This document shows, in pieces, positions 26,090 through 34,828 of a stretch of 40,902 nucleotides of DNA (positions are counted from its first letter, which is position 1; every line of letters starts with the position of its first letter). The position numbers and the translations under genes are program-made. The DNA is from Porticoccus sp. (GTDB lineage: Bacteria > Pseudomonadota > Gammaproteobacteria > Pseudomonadales > Porticoccaceae), in assembly GCA_021773405.1 (NCBI GenBank), contig JAJFKD010000051.1, positions 1-40,902 of the forward strand, written 5' to 3'. The notes below the pieces were generated by a model. It had not been told where the DNA came from. It saw nothing but the letters and a program-made list of their open reading frames with translations, and ran no database searches.

Positions 26090-27880
26090 ATGATACTAAT
26101 GGAAACGGAAACACAAGAATATTACGAAAATACCGGAAAAAATTTGAAGGATTATCTTGCCACTGTTTGGCGAAGAAAATTCCAGATAGTTACTATTTCT
26201 ACTCTGTTGATATTGTTGGCTATAGCCTTTTCCTTAGGTTTGTCTTCAGTATTTAGGTCATCTTCGACCATCCTGATCGAACAACAGGAAATACCGCAAG
26301 ATCTTGTACGCACTACGATTACTAGCTACGCAGACCAAAGAATACAGGTCATCAGTCAGCGTGTGATGACTAGCGCAAATCTTTGGAAAGTCATACAGAA
26401 GTATGATTTGTATAAAGAAATGAGAGAAAAAAAGCCAAGAGAATTGGTTATAAAGGCGATGCGGGATGACATTAGTCTCGATACTCTTAGTGCTGAAGTA
26501 GTTGATCCTAGAAGTGGGAAGCCAGTACAGGCGACCATCGCCTTTACGCTTGCTTATGATAGTGAATCTCCCTCCTTAGCACAGAAAGTTGCCAATGAAT
26601 TAACTTCTTTATTCCTAAAGGAAAATGTAAAAAGTCGTACTCAAATGGCCTCTGATACATTGAATTTTTTACAGGAAGAGGGGAGAAAGCTAGAGCAAAA
26701 AATAAAATTTCTAGAAAAAAATCTAGCGGAGTTTAAAGAAAAAAATGTTAATAAATTACCAGAATTAATCCAGCTAAATACCCAGTTGATGGATCGTACT
26801 GAGAGAGAATTATACGATGTTGAAAGGGATATTCGTCTCTTAAAGGAACGAAAAATATATTTAACCTCGGAGCTAAGCCAGTTAAATCCAAGCTCATCAA
26901 TTCTTTCTGAGCAGGGGGAGAGAGTTTTGAGCCCCGCTGGTAGATTAAAAATGATTCAGGCAGAATACCTACAACTTTCTGCTGTCTATTCTTCAGAGCA
27001 TCCTGATATTTTACGCATGGAAAAAGAAATAAAAGGACTAGAAGACGAGGTGGGAGTAAAAGACAGCAGTGACCATATCAAAGATCAATTGGTTGATCTG
27101 AATAATAAATTATTGGAAGCACAGGAGCAGTATTCTAAAAATCATCCAACTGTTATGCGCCTGCGTTCTGTCATTAATGAACTTGAAATAGCCTATAACG
27201 AACAGCAAAAAAATAAAAAATCTAATCCATCTGTGTATAAGGCTGATTTAGAAGCAGATAATCCTGCGTATATCCAGCTTAAGACCCAACTACAGGCCGC
27301 AGAGACGGAACTCTTATCGCAAAATAAATCAGCCGAAAATTTACGGGATAAATTAAAGTTATTGGAAAATAGGTTAATTGAAACCCCCCAAGTAGAACGT
27401 GCCTATAACGAATTAACCCGTGATTATGAAAATGCGGCGATGGAATATCGTGAAATTAAAGCTAAACAGATGGATGCACAATTGGCTGAATCCATGGAGA
27501 TTGGTCGTAAGGGTGAACGCTTTACTTTGATCGAACCCCCCCTGCTACCTGAACAACCCATTAAACCTAATCGAACAGCCATTCTTGTGCTGGGTGTTTT
27601 TGCATCAATGGTCATTGGTTTGGGAAGTGCCTTTTTAATGGATGCGATAGATGGAAATCTTCATGGGCGAAAAGCTGTATTTAATCTATTGGGTGAATAT
27701 CCGTTAAGCAGTATTCCCTACATCATGACTGATGCAGAGGTAGTCCGCCGTTCCATGTTAGTTAAAATAGGTGTGGTATCTGTTGGCGCTTTCCTTCTCT
27801 TGGCTATGCTGGTGTTCCATCTCTTAATTATGCCCCTTGACACATTTGGGTACGTCATAATGCGCCGACTTGGAGTTTAA
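26090..27880 (+). CDS. Wzz/GumC-type polysaccharide chain-length determinant
   Basis: A 596-aa inner-membrane co-polymerase. Wzz domain: a first membrane helix (about 35-56) after a short cytoplasmic part (LKDYLATVWRRKFQIV), then a beta region (SSTILIEQQEIPQDLV). Long coiled coils span about 185-430. The family proline motif PPLLPEQPIKPNR lies just before the second helix (about 493-515), and a further hydrophobic helix lies at about 555-580. A segment of the form YS-x-x-HP-x-x-x-R appears twice (YSSEHPDILRMEKEIKGLE and YSKNHPTVMRLRSVINELE), suggesting an internal duplication in the periplasmic arm. It lacks the fused kinase of Wzc; that function is the next gene, 1 nt downstream. ATG 26099 is an alternative start with a better-spaced GAG. 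Confidence 0.92.
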   Translation: MILMETETQEYYENTGKNLKDYLATVWRRKFQIVTISTLLILLAIAFSLGLSSVFRSSSTILIEQQEIPQDLVRTTITSYADQRIQVISQRVMTSANLWKVIQKYDLYKEMREKKPRELVIKAMRDDISLDTLSAEVVDPRSGKPVQATIAFTLAYDSESPSLAQKVANELTSLFLKENVKSRTQMASDTLNFLQEEGRKLEQKIKFLEKNLAEFKEKNVNKLPELIQLNTQLMDRTERELYDVERDIRLLKERKIYLTSELSQLNPSSSILSEQGERVLSPAGRLKMIQAEYLQLSAVYSSEHPDILRMEKEIKGLEDEVGVKDSSDHIKDQLVDLNNKLLEAQEQYSKNHPTVMRLRSVINELEIAYNEQQKNKKSNPSVYKADLEADNPAYIQLKTQLQAAETELLSQNKSAENLRDKLKLLENRLIETPQVERAYNELTRDYENAAMEYREIKAKQMDAQLAESMEIGRKGERFTLIEPPLLPEQPIKPNRTAILVLGVFASMVIGLGSAFLMDAIDGNLHGRKAVFNLLGEYPLSSIPYIMTDAEVVRRSMLVKIGVVSVGAFLLLAMLVFHLLIMPLDTFGYVIMRRLGV

Positions 27881-27881
27881 G

Positions 27882-28679
27882 ATGAATAGAATAAAAAGAG
27901 CTTTACGTTTGGTGAGAAGTCATGGTTCGATGGTTGAATCTAAGGTATCACACCCCATAGGTGAACGTTACTCGAACGAACAGGAAACTAACTACCATGT
28001 CACGAAAAAGGTAAATGTGTTTCCTAATGTCCTCAAGCGAAACCGAGTTATATCTACTCATCAAAATGACTCGATCATTAGTGCCTACAAAATTTTGAGA
28101 ACCCGTGTATTACAGCGAATGAAAGAACAAGGCTGGAGTACGTTAGGCATTTCAAGCGCTAATCAAAATGAAGGAAAAAGCCTGACGGCTATTAATCTGG
28201 CTATTAGCTTGGCTCAAGAAACACAGCATACCGTCTTGCTGGTAGACTTTGATCTTCGTGAGCCCAGCGTTCATAGTTATTTTGAACATATTCCTGAATA
28301 TGGGGTGAGTGATTATTTTTTAAATGATACACCTATAGAGGATATACTTTTTAATCCCGGCATAGATGATTTAGTGGTTTTACCCAGCATTAAACCACTA
28401 TCAAATTCTTCAGAAGCCCTTTCATCACCGAAGGCCATTGATCTAGTCAATGAATTAAAAAACCGTTATAGGGATAGAATTATTATTTTTGATCTTCCCC
28501 CGTTACTGAATAGTGATGATGTAATGGCTTTTTCTCCCTATATAGATAGTGCTTTGCTTGTTATCGAAGATGGGAAAACGGGAAGGGATGGATTGCAGCA
28601 AGCGCTTAATTATCTGGAAAAAACACCTCTGCTTGGAACAGTATTAAATAAATCGGGAGGTAAGTCTCAGTTTGCTTAG
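27882..28679 (+). CDS. CpsD/CapB-like bacterial tyrosine-kinase-type ATPase
   Basis: 265 aa from ATG 27882 (a TTG 12 nt upstream is in frame; GGAG at 27872-27875 suits the ATG). The P-loop is SANQNEGKSLT (Lys99), where Asn replaces the usual Gly/Pro of the SAxPGEGKS motif. The Walker A' motif is VLLVDFDLREPS (Asp122, Asp124, Arg126) and the Walker B-like motif IIIFDLPP. It should act with the adjacent Wzz protein to control polymerisation. The C-terminus (GTVLNKSGGKSQFA) lacks the tyrosine cluster that such kinases autophosphorylate, so it may work as an ATPase without the usual Tyr-phosphate cycle. The N-terminal 60 residues are a variable linker. A 48-nt gap separates it from the glycosyltransferase that follows. 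Confidence 0.9.
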   Translation: MNRIKRALRLVRSHGSMVESKVSHPIGERYSNEQETNYHVTKKVNVFPNVLKRNRVISTHQNDSIISAYKILRTRVLQRMKEQGWSTLGISSANQNEGKSLTAINLAISLAQETQHTVLLVDFDLREPSVHSYFEHIPEYGVSDYFLNDTPIEDILFNPGIDDLVVLPSIKPLSNSSEALSSPKAIDLVNELKNRYRDRIIIFDLPPLLNSDDVMAFSPYIDSALLVIEDGKTGRDGLQQALNYLEKTPLLGTVLNKSGGKSQFA

Positions 28680-28727
28680 ATTTGTTGATGGTATCGGCTT
28701 GGTGTTTGAGCGACATGTGAGAAGTTT

Positions 28728-29957
28728 ATGTTGAGTTCCAGTATGGAAACTATTCATCAAACAGGTGCTCTGGGGTTTACTAAGACGAGTTCCAATGCAC
28801 TTGCTATCATTGGTGGGCGAGTGAGCGAGTTAGATGGTAAGATTTTTGCTCATGTATCTTTCGGAAAAATTGTTGAAGCCTTTTCTTCTCGTTATGACCA
28901 TATCTATCTTAGTTCACCGTTGAAGCCCTACCACTCTTCAGAAGAAGATTATCAACTTCCCGATAACGTTACACTTTTTGAACAGCCAAATTGGAAATCT
29001 ACAGCCGATAGCCTAAGGCATCTGGATGGCATCAAAGCAAGCTACCGACAGTCTATAACTGCTGCCGATCATATCTTTATACGTGGTAATCCAGTAGCCG
29101 CAACGACCACTTTATATAGTTATTGTGCCCGATATAAAAAGCCTGTTTGTCATTGGCTTGTGGGAAATCCAATGTCATTACTGAAATCCCATAAAAGGTC
29201 TAATTTTTTAAAAGACGCAATGGGTAAACTGTTCGTTTGGCAATGGGAGCGAAAGTTATGCAAAGGCCGAGCTATTGCTAATGGAGTATTTGTATGCAAT
29301 GGCAATGAAATTGCTGAAAGGTATCCTTCCCCAAGGACCTTCACAACCATTTCTACAACACTATCTCATGATGACTTTTTCGAGCGTGAGGATACATGCC
29401 AAGGGGATACCATAAATATCCTGTGTTTATGTTTTATCCGACCAGAGAAGGGAGTGGAATATCTGATAGAGGCATTTTCAAAGCTTCAGGTGGAAGGGAA
29501 AAAAATAAAATTATTATTAGCTGGAAGCCGTGATCGTTATCTTGCATACCAACAGAAGTTGGATAGTCTCGTCAACCAGTTTTGCTTAGGGGATAGGGTA
29601 AGCTGGTTGGGGCATATTAAATATCAAGATATCCCGGAGCTGATGAGGAGGTCAGATATTTTTGTTCTCCCCACCCTCTCCGAAGGGACTCCTAGGGTTT
29701 TGGTTGAAGCCAGAGCTAATAGTCTACCGTTAGTAGCAACCAATGTGGGTGGCATTCCTACAAGTGTGACAAATAATTATGACGGGCTTTTGGTTCCTCC
29801 AAAGGATGCTGCAGCTATAGAAAATGCTATATCCAAATTAATAGAAGACCCCAGCCTTCGAAAGCAATTTATTAAGAATGGTTTTGATCGTACAAAGGAA
29901 TTAACAACGGATTCATTTGTCGATCAGGTTATTAGCTATTTTACAGTTAATGACTAA
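28728..29957 (+). CDS. GT-B glycosyltransferase, family 4
   Basis: 409 aa, cytoplasmic. The C-terminal Glycos_transf_1 domain is clear: NILCLCFIRPEKGVEYLIEAF (about 230-250), VSWLGHIKYQDIPELMRRSDIFVLPTLSEGTPRVLVE with the EX7E pair Glu319 and Glu327, then NSLPLVATNVGGIPTSV and DGLLVPPKD. The N-terminal half is less conserved (acceptor-binding domain). It would add a sugar to the lipid-linked repeat unit at the inner membrane. The start ATG is 48 nt after the kinase gene. The sugar donor and acceptor cannot be read from sequence. Confidence 0.92.
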   Translation: MLSSSMETIHQTGALGFTKTSSNALAIIGGRVSELDGKIFAHVSFGKIVEAFSSRYDHIYLSSPLKPYHSSEEDYQLPDNVTLFEQPNWKSTADSLRHLDGIKASYRQSITAADHIFIRGNPVAATTTLYSYCARYKKPVCHWLVGNPMSLLKSHKRSNFLKDAMGKLFVWQWERKLCKGRAIANGVFVCNGNEIAERYPSPRTFTTISTTLSHDDFFEREDTCQGDTINILCLCFIRPEKGVEYLIEAFSKLQVEGKKIKLLLAGSRDRYLAYQQKLDSLVNQFCLGDRVSWLGHIKYQDIPELMRRSDIFVLPTLSEGTPRVLVEARANSLPLVATNVGGIPTSVTNNYDGLLVPPKDAAAIENAISKLIEDPSLRKQFIKNGFDRTKELTTDSFVDQVISYFTVND

Positions 29958-29969
29958 AAGCCTTGAGAT

Positions 29970-30476
29970 ATGTATATGGACAGGATTTTTCGATATCTGT
30001 GGTTTGTGGTCGTGATGAAGATAACCTGGGTACTCCCGGATTCTCGGCCAGTTATGTGGTTTAGAGGCTTACTGGTTAAACTTTGTTTTAAAAAATGTGG
30101 CCACAATTTTCAAATTTCTTCTGATGTAAAAATCAATTTCCCAAATAAGATGACCCTGGGAAACAATGTCTATATTGCACACGGTAGTTGGTTAAATGCT
30201 CAGGGAGAAATAGAGCTGGAGGACGAAGTGATGTTAGGCCCATATACGGTTATATCATCGGGTAATCATACTCTCGAAAATGGAAGTTATCGGTATGGGA
30301 AACCTCATAGAGCGCCGGTGAAAATAGGTTACGGAAGTTGGACCGGTGCAGGAGTAACACTTCTTCCGGGTGTGGTAGTTGGCAAATCCTGCTGTTGTGC
30401 AGCAGGCAGTGTTGTTACTAAGGATGTACCAGATATGTCTGTTGTTGGGGGTGTCCCGGCAAAGATTCTTCAATAA
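29970..30476 (+). CDS. Left-handed beta-helix acetyltransferase (WcaF/NodL-like)
   Basis: 168 aa with hexapeptide repeats (VKINFPNKMTLGNNVYIA, GEIELEDEVMLGPYTVIS, VKIGYGSWTGAGVTLLPGVVVGKSCCCAAGSVVTKDVP), typical of acetyl-CoA-dependent O-acetyltransferases. The probable catalytic histidine is His100 in SGNHTL. It ends in VVGGVPAKIL, the common end of this family. The first 40 residues are hydrophobic and may dock it to the membrane. Three adjacent cysteines (SCCCAA) are unusual. It is 12 nt after the GT4 gene and would acetylate a sugar of the repeat unit. Confidence 0.92.
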   Translation: MYMDRIFRYLWFVVVMKITWVLPDSRPVMWFRGLLVKLCFKKCGHNFQISSDVKINFPNKMTLGNNVYIAHGSWLNAQGEIELEDEVMLGPYTVISSGNHTLENGSYRYGKPHRAPVKIGYGSWTGAGVTLLPGVVVGKSCCCAAGSVVTKDVPDMSVVGGVPAKILQ

Positions 30477-30540
30477 TAGGTATCAAAATAGCCTAATAAA
30501 TAAGTTGGTTGCGTTGTTGTTTCTTTTTCTTGGTATTGTT

Positions 30541-31329
30541 ATGGATAAATCAGAAAGTTTTTCCCTTACAGTTTCAATAATTACACCTGTGTTTAACTCA
30601 GAGAAATACCTACTGGATACGATTACCTCTGTACAAGAGCAAACTTATCCAAACTGGGAAATGCTTATCACAGATGATTGTTCAACAGATGGCTCAATAG
30701 AATTGATCCAGAAAATTGCCGATAAAGATGCAAGAATAAAGCTACTAAAGCTTGATACCAATTCAGGGTCTGGAGTAGCTAGGAATACATCTATTGAGGC
30801 TTCAACGGGTGATGTGATTGCTTTCATTGATTCCGATGACCTTTGGGATAGCGATTTTCTGGAAAAGAGCCTTTCCTTTATGGAAAAGAAGAAGGCGGGG
30901 ATCGTTTTCTCTTCGTACAGAAGGTTTTCCGAAAACCTTGAAGAGTCTTTGGGGGAGTTTGTTGTTCCCGAGTATACAGATTACTCGATGATGCTAAAGA
31001 GTTGTGCTATTTCATGCTTAACTGGAATGTATCATGTAGAACGTTGTGGCGGAAAGGTTTATTTGCCAAAAATTAGAAAACGGCAAGACTATTGTATTTG
31101 GTTAGCCCTTCTAAAGCATGTTGATAAGGCCTATGGTATTAAAGATGTACTGGCGACCTACAGGGTTCGTAGCAATTCAGTGTCCCGAAACAAGTTTAAA
31201 ACTGCTCAATATCAGTGGCGTGTCTATCGAGATATAGAAAATCTTTCTTTAACTAAATCTGCCTATTATTTCGTACACTATGCTACGAAGGGCTTGGTAA
31301 AGAATTTTGGGTTATTGGGGCGCGCCTAG
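30541..31329 (+). CDS. GT-A glycosyltransferase, family 2
   Basis: 262 aa from ATG 30541; the frame is open further upstream but that part overlaps the acetyltransferase and does not look like protein. GT2 fold: VSIITPVFNSEKYLLDTI (about 11-28), ITDDCSTDGSIE (43-54) and the metal-binding D97-S-D99-D100 in AFIDSDDLW. KRQDYCIWLALL supplies the probable catalytic Asp region, followed by YRVRSNSVSRNK. It is a cytoplasmic enzyme of repeat-unit assembly, last gene of the plus-strand polysaccharide operon. It lies 64 nt after the acetyltransferase without a clear Shine-Dalgarno. Confidence 0.9.
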   Translation: MDKSESFSLTVSIITPVFNSEKYLLDTITSVQEQTYPNWEMLITDDCSTDGSIELIQKIADKDARIKLLKLDTNSGSGVARNTSIEASTGDVIAFIDSDDLWDSDFLEKSLSFMEKKKAGIVFSSYRRFSENLEESLGEFVVPEYTDYSMMLKSCAISCLTGMYHVERCGGKVYLPKIRKRQDYCIWLALLKHVDKAYGIKDVLATYRVRSNSVSRNKFKTAQYQWRVYRDIENLSLTKSAYYFVHYATKGLVKNFGLLGRA

Positions 31330-31349
31330 AGAGGAGTGACTAAGCCCAT

Positions 31350-31375
31350 GCTAGGTGACTACTAGCTGGTATTTT
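31350..31375. terminator. Possible weak bidirectional terminator between convergent genes
   Basis: GCTAG (31350-31354) and CTAGC (31362-31366) form a short stem with a 7-nt loop; ATTTTTAAAAA follows nearby. It lies in the 87-nt gap between the GT2 gene and the convergent acyltransferase, where a terminator is expected. The stem is short. Confidence 0.3.
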
Positions 31376-31416
31376 TAAAAAGCAATGAGTGACAATTGTT
31401 GATTTTCAGTGAAATC

Positions 31417-32433
31417 CTACTTGCTGATCTCTTCTTGCATGTGTTTTTTTCTTTCTCTATAACACTGCCGTATATAAGAGATTGCGGGGCCTTCAATATA
31501 TTTTGATAAGAGAAAAGCAAGAAAAATACATAAAATTATAGCTGATAATATCCCTAGGCTAGGGCACCAATTGTATTTATAAAACTCGTTGATAACTACA
31601 TAGCCAATATTTTGATGCAGCAAGTAAAAGGAATAGGATATTCCACCCATAAAAATAAGAGGTTTTAAGGTTAATTTTTTCAGGAAGCCACTAATCGATA
31701 AATAAAAAATGAGGTAAAAAATAGTAAAGATAATAAAGAATTCTAGTGGATAAATAAATGTTGTTGATACCAAGGATATAAATAGAGCGCTAATTGTAGA
31801 TATTTTTTGTCTGCCATGGCTTATCTTATAAAAACAGATTCCGGCTAGAAAGAAGGGCAAGTATTCAAGCAGAAAAACCTTATAGAGTGGAACTGGAATA
31901 CTTATATATTCAAGTGAGTGAAGGATAGAAATCAGAACTAAAATTGAAAATATATGTTCTGCTTTATCTAGTTTATTAGTTAGATATAAAGTAAACATCC
32001 AAAAATAGAAGGTTAGTTCTACCGTTAGCGTCCAGTAAACTCCATCAATATGGGGGATTCGCAGGTACTCTTGAAACATAAGAATGTTTAACACAGCATT
32101 TGTGTACGATACTTCGCGGCCAGGAAGGCCAAAAAGTATGAGAACAATAAAAGTGGTTAAAATAGCAGCCCAGTACGTTGGATAGAGCCTTGAGAATCTG
32201 GAAATGATGAAATCAAAAGGTTTTTCCGTTCGGTTTAGTGTCCAAAATATAACAAACCCACTAATCATGAAGAACAGCTCTACGCCGAGTTGTCCAAAAT
32301 AAGCCCAATTTACAGGAATATTTTCATGGCCATATATTTGGTCATAACGGTAAAAGTAATGGTAGATTGCAACAGCAAATGCAGCTATACCTCTCAGTGC
32401 ATCGAGCTCCAATAACCTGTGATTTTGTTGCAT
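31417..32433 (-). CDS. Membrane acyltransferase, acyltransferase-3 family (OafA-like)
   Basis: A 338-aa integral membrane protein with about ten hydrophobic helices. The family signature is at the N-terminus: LELDALRGIAAFAVAIYHYF, with the conserved Arg14 and His24. FFMISGFVIFWTL and FIISRFSRLYPTYW follow. It would transfer an acyl group, usually acetate, to a polysaccharide on the periplasmic side. It is the last gene of the minus-strand block, 49 nt after the secreted protein gene. Very AT-rich. No periplasmic SGNH domain is attached. Confidence 0.92.
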   Translation of the reverse strand: MQQNHRLLELDALRGIAAFAVAIYHYFYRYDQIYGHENIPVNWAYFGQLGVELFFMISGFVIFWTLNRTEKPFDFIISRFSRLYPTYWAAILTTFIVLILFGLPGREVSYTNAVLNILMFQEYLRIPHIDGVYWTLTVELTFYFWMFTLYLTNKLDKAEHIFSILVLISILHSLEYISIPVPLYKVFLLEYLPFFLAGICFYKISHGRQKISTISALFISLVSTTFIYPLEFFIIFTIFYLIFYLSISGFLKKLTLKPLIFMGGISYSFYLLHQNIGYVVINEFYKYNWCPSLGILSAIILCIFLAFLLSKYIEGPAISYIRQCYRERKKHMQEEISK

Positions 32434-32482
32434 TTCTATTCCAAAAGGAGATATAGAATGAAAGCATTGCTGCTTAGAGCCT

Positions 32483-33370
32483 CTAATGTTCGTTTCTGGA
32501 ACATTTTCTATTTCCTATAGCGGCATTTATTTTTGATGCATTTTCTAAATCATCAAATCCTGGATACAGGATAACAGTGTCTCCTAAGGCCGCCTGTAGT
32601 GCTTTATTCGTATCTATTAACTTCCAAAAATTTTTATGTTTATCATCAAGATATATAATTGAAACTGGGCTTGGATCAAGAATAAGGGTTTTTTTAAGAA
32701 GATTAGCCGAAAGTGCGTTAACAGGGGAATTAGAAAACCCAGCTGATGAAGGTTCAATTAGATGAACCTTAGGTATACCGTTTACTACTGCGCGGGCTAT
32801 CTCATGTGTCATGGAAATAACGGGTTCCCTTTTTCCTGTGGGGGCGTACCAAAACCAAATTTCTGGCCATTGTTGTTCCCTTATCACCTCGAAAAGTTTG
32901 TTGTAGTCGATGGTTGAGATGCCATTTTTAAGCAATTGTTTTACAGCACCTTCGTTCTCTAAAACAACAGGCTTATTCCCAGTCATTTTTGAGATGTTCC
33001 TTGCTGTTTTAGCGACTTCAGCCCAAACGGTGGAGTCGTAGTAGTCTTTGTCTCTAAAGGGATCTGACGTCTTAAATCCACTAATAATGGCTATATTTTG
33101 TGAGACAAGTTGTTGGGTCAACATTTCTACGTTATTGATTCTGGCCGTAACCATTAGATTGCCAACACCTTCCCAGGAGCTTTTGAACTGTAGATATTGG
33201 TCAAAATGCTTTTTGTTATTTACCTCAAACCAGATAAAGCATTTTTTCTGATTTTTTTGGCTGCTACCGTCATATATTTGCAGCTGATGAGAGGGAGAAC
33301 TTCCATATAAATTAGTATTAAAAACTAAAAATACAGAGATGGTTTTTAATACTTTTCTCAATTTAAACAT
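32483..33370 (-). CDS. Secreted protein of unknown function in the Wzx-Wzy block
   Basis: 295 aa from ATG 33370 (AGGA 8 nt upstream; the longer frame to 33448 would overlap the polymerase gene). The signal peptide is about 1-22 (ending LYG). The body looks like an alpha/beta barrel: CFIWFEVNNKKHFDQYLQF, LMVTARINNVEMLTQQLVSQ, KPVVLENEGAVKQLL, WPEIWFWYAPTGKREP, VHLIEPSSAGFSN, VSIIYLDDKHKNFW. The isolated acidic residues at strand ends (ENEG, IEPS, LDDK) suggest a glycosidase-like TIM barrel, but I do not recognise a family. Lying between polymerase and acyltransferase genes, it may trim or modify the polysaccharide in the periplasm (inference). Confidence 0.8.
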   Translation of the reverse strand: MFKLRKVLKTISVFLVFNTNLYGSSPSHQLQIYDGSSQKNQKKCFIWFEVNNKKHFDQYLQFKSSWEGVGNLMVTARINNVEMLTQQLVSQNIAIISGFKTSDPFRDKDYYDSTVWAEVAKTARNISKMTGNKPVVLENEGAVKQLLKNGISTIDYNKLFEVIREQQWPEIWFWYAPTGKREPVISMTHEIARAVVNGIPKVHLIEPSSAGFSNSPVNALSANLLKKTLILDPSPVSIIYLDDKHKNFWKLIDTNKALQAALGDTVILYPGFDDLENASKINAAIGNRKCSRNEH

Positions 33371-33411
33371 TTTAAAATTCCTGATCAGGAAATTATATTT
33401 CGTTTTGTTAG

Positions 33412-34791
33412 TCAATGGTCGTGCTTGTTGATGTATGTTTTTTTGCAATCAGGAATTCCTTTTCTTTTTTTTGATCTGTTATACCATTCTACTGACGCTA
33501 GCATAATAATCATTGGAATCCAGAATAATCTAGTCTGAAGCAAAGAGGCTTTGAGCAAGATGATTAAAAAGTAGATAAGTAATGAAATACAGTAATAGCG
33601 GTATTTTGGGTCGCTTATTTTAATATTGTTAATAAAAAATAAAGCAAGTGCTGTGAGTAGTACAAAAAACCCCTGAAGACCAAATTGAACCATAGTGGAT
33701 ACATAGGTGTTATGACTTTCATAGAGAGGAACGTTATATGAATAGTTCTCAAAAACCTTATGCTCACTACCGACACCAGAACCAATAGGGTTGTTTAGAA
33801 CATAGGATATTGAATGTTTGGCGAGGTCTACGCGGCTGTTTTTAGTATATACCTGTATGTCTGTGAGCCCAAAAAAACGCTCATATAATCTTTCTGATAT
33901 AAGGCCACTATGTACTGCCACTAATAAACCTGCGACTGATAGCCCCGCGACTATAATTGCGAGTGAAAGGTGTTTTAAAAGGAATTCTGGTTTTAAGAAA
34001 AAAACAGCAGCTATAAGTGCAAAAGGTACCCCAAAGGCCACAGATCGGGTGCCCATTAATATAATCGCAAGGTATATCAACATATTTGAAATAAGCAAAC
34101 AGAGTTTTCGGAGTAGAGGCGCACAGCTTCTAAAATATAGGCTGGAAAAAACAATAACAAAACCAAAGGATGTGGCTATTGAGTTGATACCAAGCCCTTC
34201 CAACAACAACCTATCATTAATATGGCTAACCCTGCCAACACCTCCAAACAAGAAAATTAAGGCAATTAAGGAGGTGATCACACACATTAAACCCGATAAT
34301 GATGTCAATAGTTCTTTGTTTGCCAGTAAGGGGATTACAAGTCTCCCCCATACTATAAATACAGCTAGTTTCATGAGGTATATGGCACCCCTGTCGAAGT
34401 GTTCAGCCCATATCAACGAAATTGAACCTAAAAATAATAGTAAGAAATAGAGGTAAAACTGTTGCCCGATACTGTTATCAACCTGGCTATGACTAAGAAA
34501 TTTGGGTAGGCAAAATATTATATTTAATATGATTAAATATCGGCCAAAGGTAAGAGTATCTGGAGATATTCCACTGATGAATTGGTCACAGGTGAAATAA
34601 GCAATGGCTATAACAACGCCATAAACGGGTTTGATGAGTGATGCAATGATAGTAATAACAACTACGGCTATACCAGCAAGACTGTATTCTTTGATAAAAA
34701 CTAAGCCTACGACAATGGCCAATGATAGCCCCATAAGCCACCATGCCCATTTGCTTTGCTGGAAATTTAAAGAAGTGCGGGTCTTTATCAT
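33412..34791 (-). CDS. O-antigen ligase/polymerase-like membrane protein (Wzy)
   Basis: 459 aa from ATG 34791 (a TTG at 34872 is in frame but overlaps the flippase gene by 44 nt). About 11-12 membrane helices with a large periplasmic loop (about 300-370) holding RVDLAKHSISYVLNNPIGSGVGSEHKVF and PLYESHNTYVSTMVQFGLQG. This is the pattern of the Wzy_C/O-antigen ligase family, where the loop Arg and the HN motif (ESHNTYV) are key. Placed directly after the flippase, it is most likely the repeat-unit polymerase of a Wzx/Wzy pathway. Very AT-rich. Confidence 0.9.
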   Translation of the reverse strand: MIKTRTSLNFQQSKWAWWLMGLSLAIVVGLVFIKEYSLAGIAVVVITIIASLIKPVYGVVIAIAYFTCDQFISGISPDTLTFGRYLIILNIIFCLPKFLSHSQVDNSIGQQFYLYFLLLFLGSISLIWAEHFDRGAIYLMKLAVFIVWGRLVIPLLANKELLTSLSGLMCVITSLIALIFLFGGVGRVSHINDRLLLEGLGINSIATSFGFVIVFSSLYFRSCAPLLRKLCLLISNMLIYLAIILMGTRSVAFGVPFALIAAVFFLKPEFLLKHLSLAIIVAGLSVAGLLVAVHSGLISERLYERFFGLTDIQVYTKNSRVDLAKHSISYVLNNPIGSGVGSEHKVFENYSYNVPLYESHNTYVSTMVQFGLQGFFVLLTALALFFINNIKISDPKYRYYCISLLIYFLIILLKASLLQTRLFWIPMIIMLASVEWYNRSKKRKGIPDCKKTYINKHDH

Positions 34792-34828
34792 CAATCTATG
34801 CCTGTAAAACCAATTTTGTATTGGTTGT

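Noticed and set aside
33818-34450. A 210-codon plus-strand frame inside the wzy gene
   Set aside because: Antisense to a clear multi-helix membrane protein; lysine-rich shadow without motifs.
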